The position numbers and the translations under genes are program-made. From positions 62,001-126,000 of the forward strand of contig WFMF01000104.1 of the NCBI GenBank assembly GCA_011033025.1: a DNA stretch of 64,000 nucleotides. Direction: 5' to 3'. The number at the start of each line of letters is the position of its first letter. The first letter of the stretch is position 1. Positions 1 through 11,087 of this stretch are shown in pieces. The DNA comes from Beroe forskalii. Its lineage: Eukaryota; Ctenophora; Nuda; Beroida; Beroidae. Under the pieces are notes generated by a model. It was not told the origin of the DNA and did no database searches. It saw only the letters and a program-made list of their open reading frames with translations.

Positions 1-1112
1 GAAAGTAAGAAGTTACAAATGCAAAGTAACAATGACCCACTCAAACAAACACTTACTGATCGTTAATATCATAATAGCATAATATGATATGAAATTGTGA
101 AGAGCTTATCAGGGGGCTAGCTGGCCCCCCGCAGCGGTTTGGAATCACTTACTGTTACTATGAAGGGTACAGCCAGGAGGGTACACGCTAGGAAGATTTG
201 TTTGTTGAGCACAATCAGGACCAGAGAAACAATTCTTGTGAGAAGAACTAGGAGAGTCAGGGTTATCATCGTATAGGAGGTGTTCTTCGGAAATCTCTTC
301 TTCGAATAGTTCTCATCTTCTGAAAGGTACATGATATAACAGCACTATGATTTGCTATACAAGTTACAACTCAGACATCACGCAAGCTGAAAAGTTGAGG
401 ATTATCAAGAAAAATTGAGCAAATTGATGAAAGACATCACCGCCCATGTCCCTACACTCAGTATACTCACCTTCCTTACAGTTTAGATTCCTTGTCAGAA
501 ACCCTGGCCTTTCCACTAGTGTATTATCCTTGAAGTGCGTTCCTTTCAGCCAGCAGTTCGGACTGAAGGTCCTGTCACTTGTAAAAGACACCGCTTTGCA
601 CTTCTTCGAGGCTGCCTCCTCCTCCTCCTTCTCATTCTCTTCTCTATTCTCATGATCGTTATTGTAGATCCGGCATTTCTCCAGGCACACATCCAGAGAT
701 CGGGTCGTCATCTTCAGCACATCCTCACCAGGCAGCTCGAAGTTCTGTCTCACACACGGGACTGAGGGGATGGAGGGTGTTAATTTTTTACATACCATTG
801 CATAATCTTTCGAGCTGGCCCGGGGCCAAGGCCCTCCTGCTCAAATTTTTCCTAGGGGGCCCTTTGAAAACTAATAGGGACCTCAGTTTTTTATTTTATG
901 GCAGTTAGATAAAATACAACTGGAAAAATGAAAAATATGTGGTTGCTCTGCAATCTTTCTATTTTCTCCCTGTGTAATTTTTTTTTCCAAATACCAAAAC
1001 ACATACCTTTTTCCCCTTGCAGACCAAGGGAGTACCCGATGAAGAGACTGAACTGTTTGAACTTGAAGACAATCAAGAAGCACAGCATGATGTGGAAGAA
1101 CAGAGTTCCAAA
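1..1112 (-). CDS. SURF4-like protein with PAN-like insert, copy A (partial, runs off the left edge)
   Basis: Minus-strand exons matching exons 2-4 of the complete copy at 15.6-19.4 kb. Exon 2 is 1007-1112 (first membrane helix, starting FGTLFF), exon 3 is 471-761 (six-cysteine PAN-like module with a Glu-rich stretch) and exon 4 is 153-319 (membrane helices). Exons 2 and 4 have exactly the same length as in the complete copy. Exon 3 is 3 nt longer, one extra residue in the acidic stretch, so the frame is kept. Splice sites are consensus (ttcag acceptors, GTATGT, GTGAGT and GTAAGT donors). Exons 5 onward would lie left of the window; positions 1-150 still match the intron of the complete copy. 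No exon 1 is found in the homologous block, which stops near 1505. SURF4 proteins are ER membrane cargo receptors; function here is inferred by homology. Confidence 0.6.
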
Positions 1113-1509
1113 CTGAAAAAGGTTTGAATTCAAAATTATATCGTGAGAATTATTTATTCAACTATGATTATTCAATTCTTTTGGTTGGGGCATCCTCATG
1201 TTTCATGAATTATTTTATATAGGGCAAGTGACAATGTATAATTTGTTGTGTATCCTATTTGTGATTTTAAATTAAAAAAAATAAATGCTAAGTATAAACA
1301 TCTTCACGAAACACCATAATGAGATATATTTCTCTATTCCACCTAATTTCATGGTTAAGCTGTTATACTGAGAGATACTGGTAGCATAATCATCTCTAAC
1401 TGCTTAGTCGGCGCAAGCATTTCATAGCTGTACAAGTTTTGTGTTTTGCCAATATATTTTACGGGGGAGAGATCCCAGAGAGCTGTTATGTGTGCAAAAT
1501 GTGTCGATT

Positions 1510-3425
1510 ATAGATTCGTCCGGGTTATTGCGTGAGGATTTAGCCAGCGGGAGGGGATAAAAAATAGAGCGATAGACACGCTGGCATAATCCCTCTATCA
1601 AGCATTCACTGTCTCTATCACATAGTTTCCAGTGTATTGTACTCCTTTCAAACAACACGCACTCTTACTCGCAACATGTATACCAAATGTTTCGTTCCCA
1701 CGAGAATCTCTAAACATGTAATTACCGTCCCACGTGACTCGCACGTGCCACTGTTACTGTACCAAATCAAGGTCACGTGTTGCGCGCGCGCACGTGCCAC
1801 TGGTTTCAGAGCAATATCCTTCAGCAAACGGTTTCTCATTCTCATACACAGTTTTTGCACTTAATTTCTGTTTCGTTTCGCCGTTCTGGCTCTGCTTTAC
1901 TTGTTAACACGGCGAGAAGAGGTCAATTTACCTCTTTTGCATGCTCCTGCAAATTATCGTAATGCCCTAATTTTCGTCGATATTGGGTTTGTTGTTTTGA
2001 TTCTTTGACGGATATTGTTTTTGTTGTTGCATTTGTTATCGTACAATAGTCCTCTTTAAAACATACTCCTGTTTAATTCATAGACTTATTTCTGTTCATG
2101 AACCATCCTTCTCCTGCCATCCTCAAGTCAATTCTGCAAAGTTTCAAATCAACCAATCAAAGCACTGAATCTCTTGAAAAGCTGAAATGCTTGTTCTGCC
2201 AATTGTGTTACCAGTTATTTCCATTAGTTGTGTTTTTACACTCTCATGCAATAACCCGGACTCATCTATAATAGCCCCCTTCCAGCAGGCGCCCCTGCGG
2301 ATATAATTTGGCAGGATTTGCCTTGAGGACAAATATCGCTGTCTGAGGCACTGATTTGACTCCATATCAATCCTGCGGAAATGAAGGCCGAACCTGCTTA
2401 ATCCAGCCCACTTAATTACATAATTACGTTAAAGCTTGTTGTCGAATACTGCGAATTGTGTCAAATCCTGCGTCGTCCCACCACCGACAGAGCATGGTTA
2501 TACCATTTTGGCAGGTTTCTTCTCCTAAATTTTGATTCAATTTTCGCAGGTTGCTGATCGAAAGCGCAGGATTAATGACTAAAATCTTGGAAGTTTCGGA
2601 GATTTGATTAAGGCAGTCGTGAATTGCTTCCGCAGGATTATCGATTAACTTGAGGTGTAAACTAATTGCATTTTACACCAAGTTTCTGTAGCACTATCAT
2701 ATGTTTATATGTACATTCTTACATTCCCTTACACACAATATTTTGTGCACCACGAACTTTGTTCTCTTGTTGTAGACTTTGCTTCGCAGAGAGATATAAT
2801 GTGAAAATTTGAATGGCATTCAATCGTCATTCACATATTGTCATTTGCGTGACAAATGACAAATAGCAAAATGGCAAATTACGCCGATAAGTCACCAAAA
2901 CTCAAAAACCAGAAAAATCACCAAAACTGGCAAAAAGTCATAAAAAGTTACCCAAAGTCGCAGAAATTTATCCAAAACTGGCAAAAGTCGTAAGAATAAA
3001 TTTTGAGAATGAAAATTTCATTTAAATGCAAATTTTTAAATGAAAACTGCATATCTTCACGTTAGCACGTCTTGGACCATAAATATAGGGGCCGGGATGG
3101 TCCTGGATTTCACGGGCTGAACATGGCATTCTGAAAGTAGTTAGTAATAGGTAGGTGCTCGTGAGCTGATCATCATGTTTTTATCCGAGAAGTTCCTAAC
3201 AAGGTCCTCAAAGAAGTTAACGAGGCACCCTATAATCGGCTAAAACCAGTCACTTGTTACAACACGCTTTGCAAATCGAGCTGGTTGCCAAAGGTTAACT
3301 CTCAAGTGAGCTAATGATAGCAGGTGATCACACCCGCACTCTGGCAGCCTGCCTAATTTGATTCACATGGATCACCACGAACAACTCCTCGTTCAGGGCC
3401 TTTCTGCCCTTCCTAATTTGATTCC
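1510..3425. other. Unique segment between SURF4-like copies A and B; no gene seen
   Basis: About 1.9 kb with no counterpart in the complete copy on the right. Open frames here are short and show no recognisable domain or credible splice pairing. It contains a cluster of four CACGTG motifs (separate entry) and AT-rich sequence with loosely repeated CCAAAACTGGCAAAA phrases near 2900-3000. I see no RNA gene. Confidence 0.5.
1731..1796. promoter_or_regulatory. Cluster of four CACGTG E-boxes
   Basis: CACGTG occurs at 1731-1736, 1742-1747, 1774-1779 and 1791-1796, four times in 66 bp. Two sites have GTCACGTG or CACGTGAC context, close to the GTCACGTGAC (CLEAR-type) preference of MiT/TFE bHLH-zip factors; the motif also fits MYC/MAX and USF. 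The tract includes GCGCGCGCG and is CpG-rich against AT-rich surroundings. The motif density is seen directly; regulatory use is inferred. Confidence 0.4.
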
Positions 3426-3430
3426 CCAAA

Positions 3431-5265
3431 ATTATCATCGTATAGAGGTGTTCTTTCGAAATCTCTTCTTCGAATAGTTCTCATCTTCTGAAAGGGTTAC
3501 ATGATATAACAGTGCACTATGATTTTGCTATACAAGTTACAACTCAGACATCACACAAGCTGAAAAAGTTGCGGATCATCAAGAAAAATTTCAGCAAATT
3601 GATGAAAAGACATCACCGCCATGTCCCTACACTCAGTATACTCACCTTCCTTACAGTTTTAGATTCCTTGTAAGAAACCCTTTGTCTTCCACTAGTGTAT
3701 TTATGTCCTTGAAGTGCGTTCCTTTCAGCCAGCAGTTCCGGACTGGTCCTGTCACTTGTAAAAGAAACTGCTTTGCTTCTTCGAGGGTGTCTCCTCCTCC
3801 TCTTCCTCATTCTCTTCTCTATTCTCGTGATCGTTATTGTAGATTCGGCATTTCTCCAGGCACACGTCCAGAGATCGGGTCGTCATCTTCAGCACATCCT
3901 CACCAGGCATCTCGAAGTTCTGTCTCACACACGGGACTGAGGGGATGGAGGGTGTTATTTTTTTATACCATTGCATAATCTTTCGAGCTGGCCCGGCCAA
4001 GGCCCTCCTGCTCTAATTTTTCTGAGGGCCCTTTCAAACCAATAAAGGGACCTCCGCTTCTTATGTTAGGTCGTTAGATAAGAAATACAACTGGAAAAAA
4101 TAGAAATATGTGGTTGCACTGCAATCTTTCTATTTTCTCCCCTATGTAACTTTTTCCAAATACCAAACCACTTACCTTTTTTCCTTGCAGACCAAGGGAG
4201 TACCCGATGAAGAGACTGAACTGTTTGAACTTGAAGACTATCAAAGCACAGCATGATGTGGAAGAACAGGTTTAAACTGAAAAAGGTTCAAATTCAAAAT
4301 TATATCGTGAGAATTATGCTAAATATTAAGTATAATAAACATCTTCACGAAAACACCATAATGAGTTGTATTTCTATGTTCCACCTAATTTCCTGGTTAA
4401 GCTGTTATACTGAGAGATACTGCTCGCATAATCATCTCTAACTGCTTAGTCGGCGCAAGCATTTATGCTGTACAAGTTTTGTGTTTTGCCAATATATTTT
4501 ACGGGGAGAGATCCCAGAGAGCTGTTATGTATTGCAAAATGTGCCGATTATAGAACCCTGCCGTGAAAAATAATATACCGTTCTAAGTCGTCAATTGATT
4601 ACTCAAGCTATGAAAATGACGTATCTCAGCGCCTATCTCTTAAACTGCCGGGTACTAAATGTTCAAAGTCCTGTACCGAAAAAGAAAGCCTAAACTTTGA
4701 ATGAGGCTGCTCAGAAAAACTACTTTAGAGCAGAGTAAACGGGAGGTTAATTACTGTTGTAGGTCTGCATGTTGGCTACTATACTTAGCTAGTTACTTTT
4801 CCTGGGAGTTAAACTTTGTTTTGAACAATGTAAAGTTTACTTTGTTACAAGATGGTATTTGAGATGGACTTGATTTACTTATAAATGATCACTATTTTTC
4901 TTTTCGTCATGTGCGAAAAGTCCGACCCAATCTTTCCGCCGAAATTCATGCTATCGCTATTTTCGTGATGAATTAATAGTCGGAAATTTATGATAATAAT
5001 TTTTATCAGTGGCTTCAGTGGTGTTATACTCAAGAGTCGCATCGTTTCAATTGATCTGAGTAAATTCTTACATTCTTCCTATGTTTCGAACTGGTTTAGT
5101 GAAACAAGGGGTTATTGATCAAAAGATATTAATGCAATATATTCATTGTGAGCATACCTTAGCTAGACCCTTGGCATGAGGTTTGATGATCTGAATGCAC
5201 CGCTCAGCACAGGACTCCGATCTTTCCACCACCTCACCCATGATCATATCCAGAGAAACTGTCAT
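3431..5265 (-). pseudogene. SURF4-like/PAN copy B, broken
   Basis: Exon 1 is intact at 5158-5265 (36 codons, MTVSLDMIMGEVVERSESCA onward, GTATGC donor). Exon 2 (about 4185-4276) has lost bases, so the first membrane helix shifts frame. Exon 3 (about 3651-3936) has several single-base indels that split the PAN-like module into fragments in different frames. Exon 4 is cut off at about 3431, where homology to the complete copy ends, and no later exons follow. The differences from the complete copy are mostly 1-3 base indels. This fits either decay or uncorrected long-read error in a fold-back assembly. Exon 1 could in principle still splice to copy A further left. Confidence 0.6.
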
Positions 5266-5751
5266 CCTTTCCGCTGACTACTGTACAAGACAGTTGATAA
5301 TAATAGCAATAAAATTTTCACTCCGGAAACACATATACTAAAAAAAGATTCCCTACGACCCACATTCAACACTTTCAATCAAATTAATATGAACAAAATT
5401 CGAAGATCTTATTTATTAGTGACAACTGACTACCCGAGGTATATGAAGTCGGACTTAAGCCCTTAGGGGGTAATTTCTTGAAAGCTCACATATATGTTTA
5501 CATCTTATCTTGATTCCAAATGTCAATTAATTATACTATAACTTTGAAAATATTCTATAGCGAAAACTGATTGATTAGTTAATGAAATAAAGAATACCTT
5601 ACTGAATAATTTGAATAGGGTCGCCGATTCACCCTAAACACACCGATTGCATGTGACCTAGGCAAGGACAGAAGAAAGCAAAGAGTTTCATTCTAAAACG
5701 AAGAGCACAGCAGCAAACGCCACTTTGTAACGAGTATAGATGTATCAATGT

Positions 5752-8700
5752 CATAGCTGCCAATTTGCCCTTCTTTCGCAGGGTGCCCTGCTTTGCCCTT
5801 CTTTTTGCCCTGCTTTGCAAACCGAGCCCTGCTTTAGCAGGGCAAATCAGTCCGAAAGGTACCTATATTTTCCTGTATCATAGGAATAAGATTTTAAAAT
5901 CGGTGAGTTGGAAAAATAAATACCTACACACGAATTGATTAGTATACCTGTAGCCTGAACCCATAATTTTTGGTGTAACTGGTGGTTCAAAAGGTACCCA
6001 TAATTGGTTTGTGTAACTGGTGGTTCAGAAAAGTACCCATAATTGGTAACTGGTGTAACTGGTTATTGAAAGGTACCCATAATTGCTTAGTGTACCTGGT
6101 GGTTCAGAAGGGTACACATAATTGGTTGGTGTAACTGGTGGTTCAAAAAGGTACCCATAATTGGTTGGTGTAACTGGTGGTTCAGAAAGGTACCCATAAT
6201 TGGTTGGTGTAACTGGTGGTTCAGAAAGGTGCCCATAATTGTTAAGTGTAACTGAATGTTAGAAAAAGGTACCCATAATAGGTTGGCGAAACTGGTTATT
6301 GAAAGGTACCCATAATTGCTTAGTGTAACTGGTGGTTCAGAAATGTACCCATAATTGGTTGGTGTAACTAGTGGTTTACAAAGGTACCCATAATTGGTTG
6401 GTGTAACTGGTGGTTCAAAAAGGTACCCATAATTGGTTGGTGTAACTGGTTATTGAAAGGTACCCATAATTGCTTAGTGTAACTGGTGGTTCAGAAATGT
6501 ACCCATAATTGGTTGGTGTAACTAGTGGTTTACAAAGGTACCCATAATTGGTTAGTGTAACTGGTGGTTCAGACTTTAGAAAGGTACCCATAATTTGTTA
6601 GTGTAACTGGTGGTTCAGAAAGGTACCCATAATTGGTTAGTGTAACTGGTGGTTCAGAAAGGTACCCATAATTAGTTGGTGTAACTGGTGGCTCAGAAAG
6701 GTACCCATAATTGGTTAGTGTAACTGGTGGTTCAGACTTTAGAAAGGTACCCATAATTGGTTGTGTAACTGGTGGTTCAGAAATGTACCCATGATTGGTT
6801 GGTGTAACTAATGGTTCAGGAAGGTACCCATAATTAGTTAGTGTAACTAATGGTTCAGAAAGGTACCCATAATTAGTTAGTGTAACTAATGGTTCAGAAA
6901 GGTACCCATAATTGTTTAGTGTAACTGGTGGTTCAAAAGAGTACCCATAATTTGTTAGTGTAACTGGTGGTTCAGAAAGGTACCCATAATTGGTTAGTGT
7001 AACTGGTGGTTCAGAAAGGTACCCATAATTAGTTGGTGTAACTGGTGGCTCAGACAGGTACCCATAATTGGTTAGCATAAGTGGTGGTTCGGAAAGGTAC
7101 CCATAATTAGTTGGTGTAACTGGTGGTTCAGAAAGGTACCCATAATTGGTTGGTGTAACTGGTGGCTCAGAAAGGTACCCATAATTTTTAGGGTAACTGG
7201 TGGTTCAGAAAGATACACATTAATGGTTGATGTAACTGTTTGTTCGAAAAGGTACCCATAATTGGCTGGTGTACCTGGTGGTTCAGAAAGGTACCTATAA
7301 TTGTTTAGTGTAACTGGTGGTTCGGAAAGGTTCCCATAATTGTTTAGTTTACCTGGTGGTTCAGAAAAGTACCCATAATTGTTTATTGTAACTGGTAGTT
7401 CAGAAAGGTACCCATAATAGGTTGGTGTAACTGGTGGTTCAAAAGGTATCCATTATTGGTTGGTGTAACTGGTGGTTCAGAAAGGTACCCATAATTGGTA
7501 ACTGGTGTAATTGGTTATTGAAAGGTACCCATAATTGGTTGGTGTAACTGGTGGTTCAAAAAGGTACCCATAATTGGTTGGTGTAACTGGTGGTTCAAAA
7601 AGGTACCCATAATTGGTTGGTGTAACTGGTGGTTCAGAAAAGTACCCATAATTGGTAATTGGTTATTGAAAGGTACCCATAATTGCTTAGTGTAACTGGT
7701 GGTTCAGAAATGTACCCATAATTGCTTAGTGTAACTGGTGGTTCAGAAAGGTACCCATAATTAGTTGGTGTAACTGGTGGCTCAGAAAGGTACCCATAAT
7801 TGGTTAGTGTAACTGGTGGTTCAGACTTTAGAAAGGTACCCATAATTGTTTAGTGTAACTGGTGGTTCAAAAGGGTACCCATAATTTCTTAGTGTAACTG
7901 GTGGTTCAGAAAGGTACCCATAATTGGTTAGTGTAACTGGTGGTTCAGAAAGGTACCCATAATTAGTTGGTATAACTGGCGGCTCAGAAAGGTACCCATA
8001 ATTTGTTAGTGTAACTGGTGGTTCAGACTTTAGAAAGGTACCCATAATTGGTTGGTGTAACTGGTAGTTCAGAAAGGTACCCATAATTGGTTGGTGTAAC
8101 TGGTGGTTCAGAAATGTACCCATAATTGGTTGGTGTAACTAGTGGTTCAGAAAGGTACCCATAATTGGTTAGTGTAACTGGTGGTTCAGAAAGGTACCCA
8201 TAACTAGTTGGTGTAACTGGTGGTTCAGAAAGTTACCCATAATTGGTGAGTGTAACTGGTGGTTCAGAAAGGTACCCATAATTGAATAATTGATAAGTGT
8301 ATCTGGTGGCTCAGAAAGGTACCCATAATTGGTTAGCATATAAGTGGTTGTTCAGAAAGGTACCCATAATTAGTTGGTGTAACTGGTGGTTCAGAAAGGT
8401 ACCCATAATTGATTGGTGTAACTGAATGTTAGAAAAAGGTACCCATGATAGGTTGACGAAACTGGTGGTTCAGAAAGGTACCCATAATTGGTTAGTGTAA
8501 CTGGTGGTTCAGAAAGGTACCCATAACTAGTTGGTGTAACTGGTGGCTCAGAAAGGTACCCATAATTGGTGAGTGTAACTGGTGGTTCAGAAAGGTACCC
8601 ATAATTGAATAATTGATAAGTGTATCTGGTGGCTCAGAAAGGTACCCATAATTGGTTAGCATATAAGTGGTTGTTCAGAAAGGTACCCATAATTAGTTGG

Positions 8701-9113
8701 TGTAACTGGTGGTTCAGAAAGGTACCCATAATTGATTGGTGTAACTGAATGTTAGAAAAAGGTACCCATGATAGGTTGGCGAAACTGGTGGCTCAGAAAG
8801 GTACCCATGATTTTTTAGTGTAACTGGTGGTTCAGAAAGATACACATTAATGGTTGGTGTAACTGTTTGTTAGAAAAGGTACCCATAATAGGTTGGCGAA
8901 ACTGGTGGTTCACAAAGGTACCCATGATTGGTTGGTGTAGCTGGTGTTCAAAAAGATACCTAAAAGCCTATAGTAGCATGCGTTCATCAGGTGATTTGCC
9001 TGCTAAAATGACGAATTTTGCTCCGCAAAAAGGTACCTATTGCCCTTCTTTTTGCCCTTCTTTTCGTCAAAAATCTTGCCCTGCGACGGTTTTTTCAAAA
9101 TTTGGCAGCTATG
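5752..9113 (-). mobile_element. Nonautonomous hAT-like element with minisatellite core (copy 1)
   Basis: The ends are inverted repeats: CATAGCTGCCAATTT at 5752 and its complement AAATTTGGCAGCTATG ending at 9113. The element is flanked by a perfect 8-bp direct repeat, ATCAATGT, at 5744-5751 and 9114-9121. Inside each end lies a short region rich in AGGGC/GCCCT words, including a GCCCTGCT-AA-AGCAGGGC hairpin near 5830. The rest is the 39-bp tandem array. No transposase frame is present. An 8-bp target duplication plus short ends beginning CA and ending TG is typical of the hAT superfamily; the assignment is inference because no transposase is seen. Orientation is opposite to the copy at 52.6 kb. 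Confidence 0.75.
5950..8950 (-). repeat. 39-bp tandem array (about 75 units)
   Basis: Tandem units of 39 bp. On the minus strand each reads ACCAATTATGGGTACC then TTTCTGAACCACC then AGTTACACTA. The unit is 13 codons long, so spurious frames coding [13 protein letters not shown] repeats stay open in long blocks. Units vary by point changes and by indels such as TTTCTAAAGTCTGAACC, which break any reading frame. Every unit carries a GGTACC palindrome. Higher-order blocks of several units recur (for example 8200-8460 and 8480-8780), showing block duplication as well as single-unit slippage. Confidence 0.9.
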
Positions 9114-9274
9114 ATCAATGTACATTTCAGTAGCTTTGTAACAGATGTAACCGTCAAGTTGAGTGAGCTCAATATTCCCACTTGAGCTCAAAATAATGTA
9201 AAGTCTTTGAAATTTTAGCCAAAGCGACTAAAAACGGGAATTATAGACGATGTAAAGCAACTGCGCACTATATA

Positions 9275-9605
9275 CAGGGTGAGGGTGTTTCAAGTCTCGT
9301 GTTTAAAAAGTAAATCTTTATTGCTGAGTTTATAGAGGAGCAAATGTTTGATTTTCGTTTTGTAAATCAAGGAATTTTGTGATTAACCTCTTTTTTGGTA
9401 ATTCTCTCAAAAAATTTTGACAATTTTTGTGCTCCGATTTCTGTCAAGCCCAAATTCATGTAAAATCCAATATAATGTTCCAAAAACATCGGAAAATCAA
9501 ATGAGGGACACTTTTTGAGACTTAAAAAACAATAGTGAACAATTGCTACTCTATCAACTCAGCAATAAAGATTTAATTTTTAGACACGAGACTCGAAACA
9601 CCCTG
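9275..9605. mobile_element. MITE with TA target duplication
   Basis: The terminal inverted repeat begins CAGGGTG and extends roughly 60 bp on each side. The left arm is 9275-9345 (with TTTCAAGTCTCGTGTTTA). The right arm is 9545-9605 (with TAGACACGAGACTCGAAACA). Both arms also share AATCTTTATTGCTGAGTT and its complement. The flanks are TA on both sides. No coding capacity. The structure suits a Tc1/mariner-type MITE; the family is inference. Confidence 0.65.
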
Positions 9606-10019
9606 TATCTACTGCACTTCATTGAGCTGAAACTTCAAAATTTAAAAAAATAATTCGCTACAAGCTTCAAGACCACAAAGCAATAAAGCATCAGCTCATC
9701 AAATATACCTTAGAGACCGTGTTAGCTCCCCCTTAATATTATTCTTTTCATGACTTACAAAAGACATTAATTTGACGCAATTTGACTACAGCTAGAAACA
9801 TATATCATACTACAACACAAATGATTTAGGAAACCCACCAATATAAAGGTACGCGTCTTTAATAACACCAGATGTGACTGGTTTCAAAGCTAATAATATA
9901 ATAGTGCACCAATGTACCAGCTCATGTATAGTGCATATTGTTAACATAAACGACGTGTGTATTACAAGAGTGCTATTGAGCGTCGTCAACCACGTTTCAT
10001 GTGATTTATACACGTCTTA

Positions 10020-10345
10020 GCTTCAGCAGAGATAGGGGTGAATTAACCTAGAGAACAATGACTCATGAGATCTGATTTGTATTATAAATTTTAGAATCCG
10101 GATCAGGGTCCCAGAAAGGGGTGGGCGGAGGATGGGTGATATGAAATTGATTTCCTGATTTTCCACTCAATAAAAGAATGAAGCAATAACTCCGTTTTGT
10201 CATCTTCTGCGGAGAGGGGTGAATTAACCGAGAACAGACACAGAAATACGAAGACAAATGTCTCATGAGACCTGCTTTGTCCTAGCATTTTATATCTTGA
10301 GATTCCGTCATGAACCCCACTCTACGGGGGACGGGGTGGGCAAAA
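10020..10345. repeat. Diverged direct duplication of about 150 bp
   Basis: Two adjacent similar blocks share GGGGTGAATTAACC, then CTCATGAGA followed by CTG with TTTGT, then AGATTCCG or AGAATCCG, then a G-rich GGGGTGGGC phrase. First block about 10022-10135, second about 10205-10360. No gene is recognised here. The block lies just upstream of the arylsulfatase exon. Confidence 0.4.
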
Positions 10346-10533
10346 GGGTGGGCAAACTGCGAGGGTAAGGATGCAGACTGATAAGTCTTGTTACTTTGCT
10401 ATACTTGATACATTCTCGCAATTTCCGAATAGGAAAGTGCGCTTTAATAGAATGGTATGCACTATCTTCCTGTTTTGGAACTTATGAAAATTGTTTTCAT
10501 GATGTTCTTATTATTTTCCTCTCAATAATTTAG

Positions 10534-11087
10534 CATTACACACCAAACCTCTTGACGGTATCAATCAGTGGGATGTTATTTGTGGTCAGCGTCCTCCTAT
10601 AAGAGAAGAGATCCTCATCAACATCGACCCTCTTTCGAGCACTAGCTTCAGGTCACACCAAACAGCACAATCGGCTATCAGGTGGAGGGATTGGAAGCTA
10701 ATCATAGGTGGAGGAGGTCCACCGTTTGGGTGGATTCCAATGCCAGTTCCAGTATCATGGGGCAGTGCTTCCTCAGATGACTACATTAGTTATGCAAATA
10801 ATGAAGAAGTTCATGACATTGACTACACAAACTACACCGAGCTGTATAACATCAAACACGATCCTGCAGAAACTTGGAACCTATACCGGCAGTGCCCCGG
10901 AGTTGTGGAATTCCTGCGGTGGAAGCTGGAGGAGTACTACCAAACTGCGGTTTCTCCTGGATGGTTTTCTGAGGATCCTGCGTCAAGCCCCGTGTACTTC
11001 AACAACACCTGGATGCCTTGGAAGGATGAGAGTGTGGTGCAACTGAGCTATGTGGAGGATGAACTGGTGGTGGGACCATGGACATGA
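10534..11087 (+). CDS. Arylsulfatase (ARSB-type), terminal exon only
   Basis: One long exon after a CTCAATAATTTAG acceptor, entering at phase 1 and ending TGGACATGA. The 183-residue product has the C-terminal marks of type I sulfatases of the ARSB/ARSI/ARSJ group: HTKPLDGINQWDV, EEILINIDP, AIRWRDWKLIIGG, then ELYNIKHDPAETWNL, and an end region with VYFNNTWMPWK (ARSB-like enzymes have a similar GVWGPW ending). These enzymes hydrolyse sulfate esters of glycosaminoglycans in lysosome or Golgi. The catalytic N-terminal half with the formylglycine motif CxPSR is not visible upstream to 9.1 kb. The exon sits between the arms of a large inverted duplication, so the gene may be truncated or misassembled. 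Annotated as partial. Confidence 0.8.

Noticed and set aside
446..765. Plus-strand frames opposite the PAN-like exon
   Set aside because: Antisense shadows; no conserved motif and incompatible with the spliced gene on the minus strand.
1022..1121. Plus-strand exon TKGVPDEETELFELEDNQEA with CTTGCAG acceptor and GTTTGA donor
   Set aside because: The opposite strand has better splice sites and a hydrophobic helix that joins in phase with exon 1 and the PAN-like exon; the plus reading is its complement.
6569..8123. Long open frames in the 39-bp array coding [13 protein letters not shown] repeats (both left and right arrays)
   Set aside because: The unit is 39 bp and has no stop in several frames on both strands, so openness is automatic. 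Frame-breaking indels between units and location inside a transposon argue against coding.
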